A DNA stretch of 46,089 bases. It comes from Verrucomicrobiales bacterium (GTDB lineage: Bacteria; Verrucomicrobiota; Verrucomicrobiia; Verrucomicrobiales; SLCJ01). Position numbers and translations under genes: made by a program. The stretch is taken from positions 1 through 46,089 of the forward strand of contig JAGXGH010000018.1 of assembly GCA_024636835.1 (NCBI GenBank). Direction: 5' to 3'. Positions 8,517 to 17,394 of the stretch are shown here, in pieces; position 1 is the first letter of the stretch, and each line of letters begins with the position of its first letter. The notes beneath the pieces were generated by a model that did not search any database, was not told the origin of the DNA, and saw nothing but the letters and a program-made list of their open reading frames with translations.

Positions 8517-11090
8517 ATGGAACCTCCAAATATCCCAAACCTAACCATCAAGACCTTTCTCGGCGAAGGTGGGTGCGGTGAGTCATATCTCGCTCTGAGC
8601 GATAGCGGTGAGGTGTTTGTTGTGAAGGCATTCAAGGCGATGTCGATCAACCGTCGTCTCCTTGGAGATTCGATTGAGCGTGCTGTAGCGGCAGGAGAAA
8701 TGGCAGGGGTAGTCCCTATTTCGTCCTTTGATGTGAGTCAGCGTCCGCCTTACCTGGTGATGCCGTTTTTCGGTCGTGTTACAGAGCAAGGGGTGGAGTC
8801 GTGGTCGCTTCAAGATTGGATGAACGTCCGCATCCCGGAGGATAATGCGTGGGATTGGATCGTTCAGCTTTGCCGGGGATTAGCGGGTCTTCACCGTCTG
8901 GGAGTGGCTCACTGCAACATCAAGCCAAGCAACGTGCTGCTCGATGATGCTCAGGGTGGGAATCTTTTTGTCAGCGACTTTGGGCAGGGGTGGGTTGAGG
9001 GGATTTACCACATGGATCCCAACGAGGCCTATCTCTACGCCAGCCCCGAACAATTGGTGAACCCGGATGGCGTCGAGACCGATGGTCGCCGCTGGGATGT
9101 TTATGCTTTTGGTGTGCTCGCTTATCGACTGCTGACTGGTCGCTTTCCGCGTGCCCGTGATGCCTTTTCTGAATTTGAAGCGGAATTCTTCGATCCATCG
9201 GTGGGCAACCCAATGATGCATCCGTCGGAGATCGCCAAGATGGTGTCGAATGAACCAATGGTGGTTTGGGACACGGAGCCGGAAACCTGGGAGGAACAAC
9301 AACGCCGCAGGGTAATCGACTACTGTTTGCAACTCGATCCAGATGAACGTTGGATCGATATGCGCGAGGTGGAGCGCGAGTTTATTCAGATCGAGAGCGA
9401 AGCAGACCTGCGCCGTGAACGTCAGCGCGTTGCAGATTATAAGCGCTCGGTTCTGGTGAAGTTAAAGCTGACTCGGATCGCAGCCGTGGTGTTTCTCGCG
9501 ATGTTGGTGATGAGCACGGTTGCGGCTTTGGTATTTCGCCATAAATTCAACGAAGAGGTGACTCTCGTTACCGAAACTCGTCGTTCGATGGAGCAGGCCT
9601 TGGATGCGAAAGATGCTGAGATTCAGCGTCGCGAAGAGGTGGTTGAACGAAAGATCAGCGACGCCGAAAACCTCGCAGCAAACGCGGTTGCCGATAAACA
9701 GGATATACGTGGCGTATTGGTGCGGTCGCAGGAGCAGGCTGATAAGTTGTTCAATCTGGTGATGGACAAACGTCCGGTGAGTTCGCCGGGGTTCCGCGAG
9801 TATTCTGACACAGTTGGGGAGTTGGAAAAGTTCTACACCGAGTTCCTGGGAAAATTCGATCAGGAGGATGGTATGATCATTGAGCGTGCTCGTGCCATGA
9901 CCAAGCTCGCCGAGCTGGCATTGTCTGGCGGCAAGGATGACTTGGCTCGTGAGCGTTTTAGTGCGGCCGTGGGACAGTGGCGTCCCATCGTCAACCGCGA
10001 CCCAGAAGACATCGACTCCCGTGGGCGTATGGCGATGGCGATCCTTAAGCTCTCTCGTTTGCAATTTAGTGCAGGCCAAGTGCAAGACAGTCTGGTAAAT
10101 GTGCGTGAGGCACGGACAATTTTCAGTCAGCTTGCCAAGTCTGACGAGGGGCGGATGCTTTATGGTAAATGGTTGGCGGCTTCTCATGTCCAGCAGGGGC
10201 TGGCTCTACGTCAGCAGGGAAATTCCGATGCGGCGATCGACGAATACCGCGAGGCGGTGAAAATCTATCGAGAGCTGGGCGAAAAAACGGGTGACTTCAA
10301 TTTCCGCTCAGACTTGGCGCACAGTTATGTAGAGCTCGGAAAGTTAGTCCGCGGCACAGATAACTACGAGGCGGCGTTGTTGATTCAAAAAGATGCACTC
10401 GCTACTTTAGTCGAGCTGGAAGAAGAGCGACCGGAGGTGAAATTGTCACGCTTCGATCAAGCCAGGGCCTACGGGGAGATGGCGGATATCGCTCTCGAGC
10501 TGGGTGATGTGGATGAGGCGACGAAAGCAAAAGAAAAGGCGGTGGATTTACTTGCCGAGATTGTTGAAGAAGAGCCGGAGCGCGAAGAATTTGTCTTCGA
10601 ACTGGCAAAACGAAAAACGGGAATGGCGCGGGCATTGCGCGACTCCGGACAGACCAGCAAAGCGCGATCCGAATTGGATAAAGCCATTGTCTTGCTTAAT
10701 AAGCTCCGTGAGGACCACCCTGAAAAATCTCTTTATGCCTATCAACATACGCTCGCCGAATGGCAGCTCGCAGAAATGGTCGCAGGTATGGGGAAGTATA
10801 CTGAAGCCCGCGAGATCGACGAGCGTGCGGTGGCTGGGTTGAAACGCATTCTCGATGAGGGAGGGCTGGCAACAGATCAGCGGCGCCAAATCGAAGTCAG
10901 CCTCGCGTATCTCTACGGGGATCTGGCACACATTTCTGAGCAGGCGAAGGAGAAGGAAGCGGCAATAGGATATTTCCGTAAAGCCGAAGCGCAGTGGAGC
11001 CATATCGCCTCGCTTTACGGTGACGACCCCATGGTTCGCGATGCTCTGGTCTGGTGCCGCCGCCGTCTCAGTGAGTTGGCGACGCAATGA
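8517..11090 (+). CDS. Membrane-anchored Ser/Thr kinase-like protein with TPR repeats (likely pseudokinase)
   Basis: 857 residues. The kinase domain spans about 10-300: glycine loop GEGGCG (16-21), ATP lysine K37 (FVVKAF), DFG at 154-156, SPEQL in place of APE, and 'RRWDVYAFGVLAYRLLTGRFP'. The catalytic-loop HRD is replaced by H132-C133-N134 (HCNIKPSN), so the catalytic Asp is missing. One membrane segment follows at about 315-338, then a charged coiled coil (about 345-400). Several TPR-like helical repeats run from about 440 to the end ('AAIDEYREAVKIYRELGEK', 'AKEKAVDLLAEIVEEEPE'). The domain order matches Hanks-type kinases of Planctomycetes/Verrucomicrobia. With Asn in place of Asp it may be a scaffold or have weak activity. 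It is divergent from the cytochrome/LRR gene across a 227-base gap. Confidence 0.85.
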   Translation: MEPPNIPNLTIKTFLGEGGCGESYLALSDSGEVFVVKAFKAMSINRRLLGDSIERAVAAGEMAGVVPISSFDVSQRPPYLVMPFFGRVTEQGVESWSLQDWMNVRIPEDNAWDWIVQLCRGLAGLHRLGVAHCNIKPSNVLLDDAQGGNLFVSDFGQGWVEGIYHMDPNEAYLYASPEQLVNPDGVETDGRRWDVYAFGVLAYRLLTGRFPRARDAFSEFEAEFFDPSVGNPMMHPSEIAKMVSNEPMVVWDTEPETWEEQQRRRVIDYCLQLDPDERWIDMREVEREFIQIESEADLRRERQRVADYKRSVLVKLKLTRIAAVVFLAMLVMSTVAALVFRHKFNEEVTLVTETRRSMEQALDAKDAEIQRREEVVERKISDAENLAANAVADKQDIRGVLVRSQEQADKLFNLVMDKRPVSSPGFREYSDTVGELEKFYTEFLGKFDQEDGMIIERARAMTKLAELALSGGKDDLARERFSAAVGQWRPIVNRDPEDIDSRGRMAMAILKLSRLQFSAGQVQDSLVNVREARTIFSQLAKSDEGRMLYGKWLAASHVQQGLALRQQGNSDAAIDEYREAVKIYRELGEKTGDFNFRSDLAHSYVELGKLVRGTDNYEAALLIQKDALATLVELEEERPEVKLSRFDQARAYGEMADIALELGDVDEATKAKEKAVDLLAEIVEEEPEREEFVFELAKRKTGMARALRDSGQTSKARSELDKAIVLLNKLREDHPEKSLYAYQHTLAEWQLAEMVAGMGKYTEAREIDERAVAGLKRILDEGGLATDQRRQIEVSLAYLYGDLAHISEQAKEKEAAIGYFRKAEAQWSHIASLYGDDPMVRDALVWCRRRLSELATQ

Positions 11091-11169
11091 GGGGTTATGA
11101 TGTTAGGTTTTTGAAACTTCCGACGATGTGAGGTTTACAGCGGGTCGACTGTTGGCATAGCGTGGAAAC

Positions 11170-14022
11170 GTGAAGCCGCTTCCTCTTGCCGATTGGCCAA
11201 AGATCGTTCGCCCTGGTTCCCGTGTGTTTATCGGGTCGGGGGCGGGCGTGCCGCACGCATTGGTCGACGGGATGCTCGCATGCTACGAGCAACTTCGGGA
11301 TGTCCAATTGGTGCACATTCATACCCTCGGACCCACACCGTGGATTGAACCTAAATACGCAGATCGGCTACGCACCAATACCTTCTTCCTGACGCCTGAT
11401 GTGGGCAAGGCCGTGCTCGAAGGCCGAGCCGACTACACGCCATGTTCGCTGTCCGATGTGGCGAATCTCTTTCGATCGACTATTCTTCCAGTAGATGTCG
11501 CGTTGATTTCAGTCAGTCCTCCGGATGAAAAGGGGATGGTGAGTTTGGGGGTAAGTGTTGACGTCGTTCGTGGTGCCGTGGAGTCGGCTCGTGTCGTCGT
11601 TGCCCAAGTGAACAAGCATATACCACGTACCAGCGGGTCATCAACGCTCTCGGTGGATGCGATTGATTGGTTCATAGAAAAAGATACGCCGCTGGCAGAG
11701 TTTCCGCGTGCCGAAGTGGACGCTGTGCGCTCGAAGATTGGTGCCTATCTCAGTGAGCTCGTTGAAGACGGATCCACCCTTCAAGTAGGCATCGGCGTCA
11801 CTCCACAGTCGGTGATTCATTCACTAAAAGAACATCGCTATCTGGGTATTCACTCGGGGATGATGAGTGACGGTTTGATGGAACTGATTAAATGCGGTGC
11901 GGTGGACAATAGTCGAAAGCGCTTTCAGGCAGGGCAGTCGGTGGTCAGTCACGCATTGGGTTCGCGTGCTCTCTATAATTTTCTCGATGGCAACGAAGAC
12001 GTGGCGTTTCACTCCAGTTCATGGGTGAATAATCCGGAAATTATCGCACTTAACCAGCGCATGGTCGCGATCAATGGTGCGCGCCATATTGATATCACCG
12101 GGCAAGTGGTTCGAGATTCCTCAGGTCATCATTTCTACGGTGGTGTTGGGGCTCAACTCGATTTCCTGCGTGGATCTGCAGCCAGTCCTGGAGGTCTGCC
12201 TGTTTACGTTTTACCATCTACAAATGCCGATCAAACCCAGTCACGCATCGTCGCAAACCTAGAGCCCGGCACCGGCGTTGCCACCGGCCGCAGCGATGTC
12301 CATTACGTGATCACCGAATACGGCGTTGCGGCCTTGCGTGGACGAAGCATTCGCGAGCGTGCGCTGGAACTTATTCAGATCGCGCATCCGAAATTCCGCG
12401 AAGATCTCATGCGCGGAGCCCACGAGCGCGGGTGGATTCCCAAATTTGTTTCTGTCGCGCCGACCAATTTGGCCCCCGATGATCTGGAGTCAGGTGTCGA
12501 GCTTCGGCGCATTCGCCTCGGCGCTGAAGGAAAGACGTATTTTCTGCGTCCGTTACATGCATCGGATACCCGGCGCTTACAGGACTTTTTCTATAGTCAT
12601 AGCGAAGACACGATTCGCTGGCGTTACGGGTATCTGCGCGAAAATATGCCCGCGGATTCCGCCTACGAACTCGTCGGCGTGGATCAGAGTAAAGACCTGG
12701 CCTTGGGGATTTTCGAAGAGCAGGGGCTCGGTCGTGAACCGATGCTGCGATCCGTTGGGCGCTTCTACCGCGATGAAGGAAAAGACACCGCAGAAGTGGC
12801 GTTCGTTGTGCACGAGGAAACCCGCCGGGTAGGCATGGCGAGCGTCCTGCTGGAAGAGTTGGCAAGGATCGCTCAGCGTCGAGGGATTACCTCACTTTGG
12901 GCAGAGGTGCTGGACGCCAATCGACCGATGCGAAGTCTGTTTGAGAAGTTTGGTGGCAAGCGCCAGCGCTCACGCGATACGGAAGGTTTTGTGTTTCGAA
13001 TGGACGTTGACGAAGTCGCGAGGATTGCCGCTGATCTCGCTGCTGCGCGTAGTAGTCAGGCCAAGGACTGGGTGGTTAAGGATCACACGCTCGGGTGGTA
13101 TTGGTCGGAGACTTGTCTGGCTCACGATACTGGTCCGGGACATATCGAAACGGCCGAACGATACCAGGTTCTCGGCGACTCACTGAGAACCGTTGCCACA
13201 GAGCTTGATGCGATCCCGCTACGCGGTCGCGATATTCAGCGGCGTGAATTGCTTCGATGCCACGCCGCCCACTACCTCGACATCGTTCACATCGATGTTG
13301 AGAATTTAGCGGACCAACTGCGCACCGGCGATACTCCATTGAGTCCGCAGAGCGAGCGCGTTGCCAAAGCTGCGGCGGGCGCATGTATTGAGGCAGCCGG
13401 GCGGGTGATGAATGGCGAGATGACCCGTGCGTTCGTTGCGATCCGTCCTCCCGGACACCATGCGACCTCTGATCGGGGGATGGGGTTTTGCATCTATAAC
13501 AACGTTGCCCTGATGGCACGTCATGCGCAGGAAAACTATGGTTGCGGACGCGTACTCATTGTCGATTGGGATGTGCACCACGGCAACGGAACGCAGGAGA
13601 GTTTCTTCTCCGACTCGAGTGTCTTTTTCTTCTCTTGCCATCAAGAGGGGATCTATCCATTCTCCGGTTCGAGTGAAGAAACCGGTGCCGGTCCCGGCGT
13701 AGGAACCACGATGAATTTTCCGCTTCCCGCCGGTAGTGGCATCGATCAAATCCTGCCACTCATCCAAGGCCCGCTAGCCTCGGCGATGGAAGATTTCCAA
13801 CCCGAGCTCGTGCTGATCTCGGCAGGCTTCGACTCGCGCATCGATGACCCAGTTGGTGAGTTCACCCTACAGGATGAAGACTTCGTCACACTCACCCACG
13901 AACTTGCCAAAATCGCCGACCGGTGGGCTGGCGGACGGATGATCTCGGTGCTCGAAGGTGGCTACAATCCACAAGGACTGGCTAGCGCCGCCATCGCCCA
14001 TTTTCGCGCCATGGCGGAGTGA
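11170..14022 (+). CDS. Three-domain CoA-transferase / GNAT acetyltransferase / histone-deacetylase-family protein
   Basis: 950 residues. Residues 1-430 are an acetyl-CoA hydrolase/CoA-transferase (Cat1/4-hydroxybutyrate CoA-transferase type) domain ('GIGVTPQSVIHSL', 'GGVGAQLDFLRGSA', 'VITEYGVAALRGRSIRERA'). Residues about 445-620 are a GNAT acetyltransferase ('YFLRPLHASDTRRLQDFF'; acetyl-CoA loop RRVGMAS near 555). Residues about 650-950 are a class II-like histone deacetylase-family domain: RPPGHHA (H763/H764), DWDVHHGNGTQ (D801, H803), SAGFD (D888) and GGY (Y932). The zinc ligands and catalytic Tyr are all present. CoA-transferase/GNAT fusions are a known family; the added deacetylase makes a protein that could both add and remove acyl groups. 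G230 in 'HSGMMSDG' stands where many relatives have Glu (HxEM), which may be the thioester-forming residue; this needs an alignment. No membrane segment is seen, so it is probably cytosolic. Confidence 0.88.
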   Translation: MKPLPLADWPKIVRPGSRVFIGSGAGVPHALVDGMLACYEQLRDVQLVHIHTLGPTPWIEPKYADRLRTNTFFLTPDVGKAVLEGRADYTPCSLSDVANLFRSTILPVDVALISVSPPDEKGMVSLGVSVDVVRGAVESARVVVAQVNKHIPRTSGSSTLSVDAIDWFIEKDTPLAEFPRAEVDAVRSKIGAYLSELVEDGSTLQVGIGVTPQSVIHSLKEHRYLGIHSGMMSDGLMELIKCGAVDNSRKRFQAGQSVVSHALGSRALYNFLDGNEDVAFHSSSWVNNPEIIALNQRMVAINGARHIDITGQVVRDSSGHHFYGGVGAQLDFLRGSAASPGGLPVYVLPSTNADQTQSRIVANLEPGTGVATGRSDVHYVITEYGVAALRGRSIRERALELIQIAHPKFREDLMRGAHERGWIPKFVSVAPTNLAPDDLESGVELRRIRLGAEGKTYFLRPLHASDTRRLQDFFYSHSEDTIRWRYGYLRENMPADSAYELVGVDQSKDLALGIFEEQGLGREPMLRSVGRFYRDEGKDTAEVAFVVHEETRRVGMASVLLEELARIAQRRGITSLWAEVLDANRPMRSLFEKFGGKRQRSRDTEGFVFRMDVDEVARIAADLAAARSSQAKDWVVKDHTLGWYWSETCLAHDTGPGHIETAERYQVLGDSLRTVATELDAIPLRGRDIQRRELLRCHAAHYLDIVHIDVENLADQLRTGDTPLSPQSERVAKAAAGACIEAAGRVMNGEMTRAFVAIRPPGHHATSDRGMGFCIYNNVALMARHAQENYGCGRVLIVDWDVHHGNGTQESFFSDSSVFFFSCHQEGIYPFSGSSEETGAGPGVGTTMNFPLPAGSGIDQILPLIQGPLASAMEDFQPELVLISAGFDSRIDDPVGEFTLQDEDFVTLTHELAKIADRWAGGRMISVLEGGYNPQGLASAAIAHFRAMAE

Positions 14023-14258
14023 GGGGGCGTATCCAAGATGCTACATCGTAGGAGTATGATGATAGTTGAATTTTGTAAGACCTTGCGCTCCTTCTAATGG
14101 GATAGATGAGGGCTTATCGCTTGACGAGCTAGCAAGCCAGTATTAATAGAGCGACTTATCCAATTGAAATCGTGTAGTGCTATTCCAGCCACGAGTCAGA
14201 AGAAATTCCTAGATGGATCTCATCCCGCATATCATCCTTGAAAAATAAATCTTTAGCT
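14023..14258. other. Intergenic region, no gene seen
   Basis: About 236 bases between the CoA-transferase/deacetylase fusion and the PEP-CTERM gene. No open frame with coding character, no clear terminator hairpin and no recognisable RNA were found. A promoter for the PEP-CTERM gene is expected here, but no element stands out. Confidence 0.4.
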
Positions 14259-15119
14259 ATGAATCTCTTCTCCTCGACTTCGGGCATCCATTTATTTCGA
14301 GCCATGGTGTGGCTCGCATTGACAAGCACACCGGGGTTTGCGGCATCATTTACGAACTTTACGGACTGGACTTCTTTCAATGATCCGCCGAATTCTAATT
14401 TCTCTTCGAGCAGCACCTCCACGAGTGCGACTTTTAACGCAGCCAACGGGCCGATCCCCACCGGCACTGATATAGGGTTTGCCAGTATTGATGAAAACAC
14501 GGCTGCCACTTCTACGCAGGGCTTTGTTTTTTCAACTACTTCCAGCTTCACCCTGGCGGTAAGTTACAATCTTATATTGAATGCCGCTGTAGGGAATATA
14601 GGTCTTGGATTCGGTATTGGTGAGGATGTGACAGGTATGAACTCCGCTGGAGTCGCTTTTCAATCCGCCGATACAGGCTTCGGACGCTTCAATGGGGTGG
14701 CGGGAGCGGCCCGGGTGAATGACGTGGGCATCGGTGGCACTCCCGCGCTAGCATCCTTTGTCGATGCAAACGGCACGATGTTTCTCACCTACGACGGAAC
14801 GAACGGGAATATTACACTTGGCTGGGCGGATGCAGTCGACTCGTTGAGTGCATCCGTTCCAGATATCACCTTCACAGGTTCGACCGTTTCCGACAACTGG
14901 AACAATGAACCCTTGCTGGTTTCGATTTTTATGCGCAGTGATGCTACCGGTGGCTCGGCATGGACCAGCGGTACGGCGGAGGGTGTCTTTTCTAATTTAC
15001 GGGTGATTTCTGGATCGCCGATTGTAGTGCCAGAGCCTAGCAGTGCGCTGCTGGCATCCTTGGGTCTAGGGTTTCTTGCCTTGCGTAGGCAGCGTCGTTT
15101 TGGTAACCGCCCTGTTTAG
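14259..15119 (+). CDS. PEP-CTERM sorting-signal surface protein
   Basis: 286 residues from the ATG at 14259. A TTG 21 bases upstream would add seven residues and is less likely. An N-terminal signal peptide (AMVWLALTSTPGFAAS) is followed by a low-complexity Ser/Thr/Ala/Gly-rich beta-type ectodomain. The C-terminal sorting signal has VPEPSS, then a hydrophobic stretch (ALLASLGLGFLAL), then a basic tail RRQRR. PEP-CTERM proteins are processed by exosortase and released or attached at the surface; no exosortase gene is in the window. The ectodomain ('TDWTSFNDPPNSNFSS') has no family I can name. It is not in an operon. Confidence 0.85.
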   Translation: MNLFSSTSGIHLFRAMVWLALTSTPGFAASFTNFTDWTSFNDPPNSNFSSSSTSTSATFNAANGPIPTGTDIGFASIDENTAATSTQGFVFSTTSSFTLAVSYNLILNAAVGNIGLGFGIGEDVTGMNSAGVAFQSADTGFGRFNGVAGAARVNDVGIGGTPALASFVDANGTMFLTYDGTNGNITLGWADAVDSLSASVPDITFTGSTVSDNWNNEPLLVSIFMRSDATGGSAWTSGTAEGVFSNLRVISGSPIVVPEPSSALLASLGLGFLALRRQRRFGNRPV

Positions 15120-15250
15120 AGCCTGTGACCTTCTAGATCACGTCTTCCAAAGACTCGACCAACAAGTTCACAACTGACCCGAATGACATGATCCGAACTT
15201 TTTACGCTTTCCCTTGAAATCGGGAGGGAGCATTGCAAGACTGATTAGAT

Positions 15251-15691
15251 ATGAATTCGATCATCATACTAGCCGATTTAGGTCGGATGAAGGCCTATCG
15301 TATCACTCGCGACGACCTTCAACCCGGAGAGTCTCCTGCCTTCGAGGGTCTCGCCAACGTCGATCTGGAAAACCAACACAGTAAAGTTTCCGATCGGGTG
15401 ACCGACAAGGCGGGTCGTTTCGCCTATGGGGCGGGAAGCAAGTCTGTCGGGGAACGTCAGTCCGAGCAGGAGGAATCCGAAGTGCGCCAGCTCGATAGCA
15501 TTGTTGAAGAAATTCACAAGGCGGCCGGCAAGGAGAATGAAGACATTTACCTCGCCGCGCCCAAGGAAATTATCGCCGATCTCGTCGAGAACCTCGACAG
15601 CAAGGTCGTCCAGCGGATCCGCAAGCAGCTTTCCCGCAATCTTGTCAAAGCTCCCAAGCTCGACCTTCTGGAAAGCTTTGGGATCAAATGA
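15251..15691 (+). CDS. Host attachment / baeRF-family protein
   Basis: 146 residues matching the 'protein required for attachment to host cells' family, now grouped with bacterial/archaeal eRF1-like (baeRF) proteins. The start IIILADLGRMKAYRI is the typical first strand. 'DRVTDKAGRFAYGAGS' and 'DIYLAAPKEIIADLVENL' follow the family pattern, ending with 'LVKAPKLDLLESFGI'. It is a soluble cytosolic protein and a single-gene unit. The molecular role is not established: the name comes from plant-associated bacteria, whereas the fold suggests a ribosome-linked function. Confidence 0.75.
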   Translation: MNSIIILADLGRMKAYRITRDDLQPGESPAFEGLANVDLENQHSKVSDRVTDKAGRFAYGAGSKSVGERQSEQEESEVRQLDSIVEEIHKAAGKENEDIYLAAPKEIIADLVENLDSKVVQRIRKQLSRNLVKAPKLDLLESFGIK

Positions 15692-15722
15692 TACCAAAGC
15701 TTGGATCGGGTGGCACGACTGG

Positions 15723-16151
15723 TTAGCTGGTTTGATTCTTCGCTGAATCGTCTGACGAGGCGATTTGGCGAAAAATTGTTCGGAAGAACTTCGGGTAGGC
15801 GAAATGGAACATCATGACAAAAACGATTGCCGGAAAGACGACGCAGATCAGGACAGATGAGACAATGTAGTTCCAGCCCAGGAAATGGAAAGAAAGCAGA
15901 AAATCAACCGACTGCTGAAACAGCCAATCCGAGAACGCGGTGAAGTCCTTGATGAAAAAGAGGCCAATCGAGATCGCGACTACGTAAAGGACCTTCAAGA
16001 TGTGCGTCTTCACGATTCGGTCTGCAAGAACGACATACGCAAACGGAAGAATCATGTAATAGGCGATAATGTTTACCTCGTTGTAGGTAAACCCTGTGAT
16101 TTCCGAAATCCACATCAGTAACGCGTAGACGATTTGGAAGACGGTATTCAT
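15723..16151 (-). CDS. Small integral membrane protein, function unknown
   Basis: 142 residues with about four hydrophobic segments: 5-20, 28-44 (IIAYYMILPFAYVVLADRIV), 52-68 (VLYVVAISIGLFFI) and 95-120 (YIVSSVLICVVFPAIVFVMMF). It has a short polar C-terminus. I do not recognise the family. It lies 36 bases downstream of the LURP-one gene on the same strand, so the two are probably co-transcribed. Confidence 0.6.
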   Translation of the reverse strand: MNTVFQIVYALLMWISEITGFTYNEVNIIAYYMILPFAYVVLADRIVKTHILKVLYVVAISIGLFFIKDFTAFSDWLFQQSVDFLLSFHFLGWNYIVSSVLICVVFPAIVFVMMFHFAYPKFFRTIFRQIASSDDSAKNQTS

Positions 16152-16187
16152 TATTCAGCCAAGGTCACTGCACTTGTTTGTTATCTG

Positions 16188-16676
16188 TCAGTTATCATGC
16201 TCATCATGTAGCACTTGGTCTATAACGATCGCGGTGCAGAGAATCGAAACAACATCTTCTCCTTCTGCGATTTCAACTCCATAGCAATGGTTCCACGACC
16301 AAACGGCTCTGGAAATTTGAGCTACGATCCTTCCGCCGCGCGTGAAACAGTAGTCGTGATCCCAGAAACTACCATCAATGACATAATCATTTGGCCCAGG
16401 CACATCCAGCGTGAACTTTTTTTTGAACCAAGTGAATTCTTTGATCACCTCAGCGAAGAGCGCGCCGTCACGATAGATCTCATATTTGGGAAGGAAAGTA
16501 AGAAGCTTCTGGCTAATATGTGCCAACTCCCTTCCATCGAGGTCTTGGAAGGAAAGATTGCTGCCCCAGGAGAACGCTGCTCCATCAACTCGAAATACGG
16601 GTGCTCCGTGCTCATTGAGAATCTCGAAATCATCTCCCCACGACCAGAACTGCTCTTTGATGTTAAATCTCTTCAT
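16188..16676 (-). CDS. LURP-one-related family protein
   Basis: 162 residues of the LURP-one-related (DUF567/YxjI-like) family, which has a Tubby-like beta-barrel fold. Typical elements are the opening 'KRFNIKEQFWSWGDDFEIL', 'VFRVDGAAFSWGSNLSFQDL', 'LAHISQKLLTFLPKYEIY', 'FTLDVPGPNDYVIDGSFWDH' and 'VAQISRAVWSWNHCYGVEI'. No signal peptide is present. The family has no settled function in bacteria; membrane or lipid association is suggested by the Tubby relationship. It is followed after 36 bases by a small membrane protein gene, which may be its partner. Confidence 0.8.
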   Translation of the reverse strand: MKRFNIKEQFWSWGDDFEILNEHGAPVFRVDGAAFSWGSNLSFQDLDGRELAHISQKLLTFLPKYEIYRDGALFAEVIKEFTWFKKKFTLDVPGPNDYVIDGSFWDHDYCFTRGGRIVAQISRAVWSWNHCYGVEIAEGEDVVSILCTAIVIDQVLHDEHDN

Positions 16677-16807
16677 TTTTGTGGCGCAACGTTTATTTAA
16701 GAGATGCCAGCCCGATATGGGAGCGCGATCTCACATTCAGGGAAAGGGTTTGAGCTGCGGAAGTCAATCAACTCGGGTCGTTATCGGGCTTGGCATCCTC
16801 GACTTGT

Positions 16808-17250
16808 GTGTGCCCAGCATGGGCACGTTGTAAATGGGGTTCAAGTCCCTTGTAGGAATACCAGAACATGAAAATGAAGAAACTACTATCTGAAGCCAAC
16901 TCGGGAAGGGTGACCGACTCGGGGAAGGAGCCGTAGCGAAGCGGAGACAGCCTGCCAGCGTAGCGATGCTGGCAACGCCGACACGGAGCGATGAGCTGGC
17001 ACAACACAGCGAAATCGTCTGGTATGCCCGTGGAGGTAAATGCGGCGGCAGTGCAGCAGAGCAACGTGCAATTACCTGGGGAACCGGAGCGCAGCGGAGA
17101 TAGCCGGAGGCAAAGCTCACAACAAAAGGTGGTGAGGAGTCAGCAAGCCTGTCCGCCGTAGCCTTGGCGTAGGAGGAAGATCATAGTAGTCGATGAAACG
17201 AGCCGGGGACTGGAAGATGTCCGTTTAAACTACGAAACCGGAGAGCCTTT
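16808..17250 (+). mobile_element. Group II intron remnant (5' domains, no reverse transcriptase)
   Basis: The 718-base gap between the LURP-one gene and the broken lipoprotein begins with GTGTGCCCAGCATGGGCAC at 16808, matching the GUGYG 5' end and basal stem of bacterial group II introns. Further blocks in the usual order are 'ggggttcaagtccc', 'gggaagggtgaccgactc', 'aattacctggggaacc', 'gtcagcaagcctg' and 'gatcatagtagtcgatgaaac', the last being typical just before an intron-encoded protein. No reverse transcriptase frame follows and no domain V (about 34-nt hairpin with a GAAA loop) could be found, so the element looks truncated and immobile. The 3' limit given is where similarity fades. The remaining sequence to 17394 shows nothing else. 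Confidence 0.5.
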
Positions 17251-17394
17251 GCCCTCGCTCCGCTCATGCCATGCCGGTTTGTGGGTTCCTCCTCCGGAAA
17301 CCAATTCAGGAAGGTCGCCACGCCGACCATGCATTCCCGATGAAGGATCGAACCAATGAGGGGGAAATTGACTCCGTGACGGACAAGTCAGCCA

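Noticed and set aside
16836..16852. ggggttcaagtccc resembles a tRNA T-arm.
   Set aside because: No matching acceptor stem, anticodon arm or D-arm surrounds it, and it fits the group II intron domain I pattern better.
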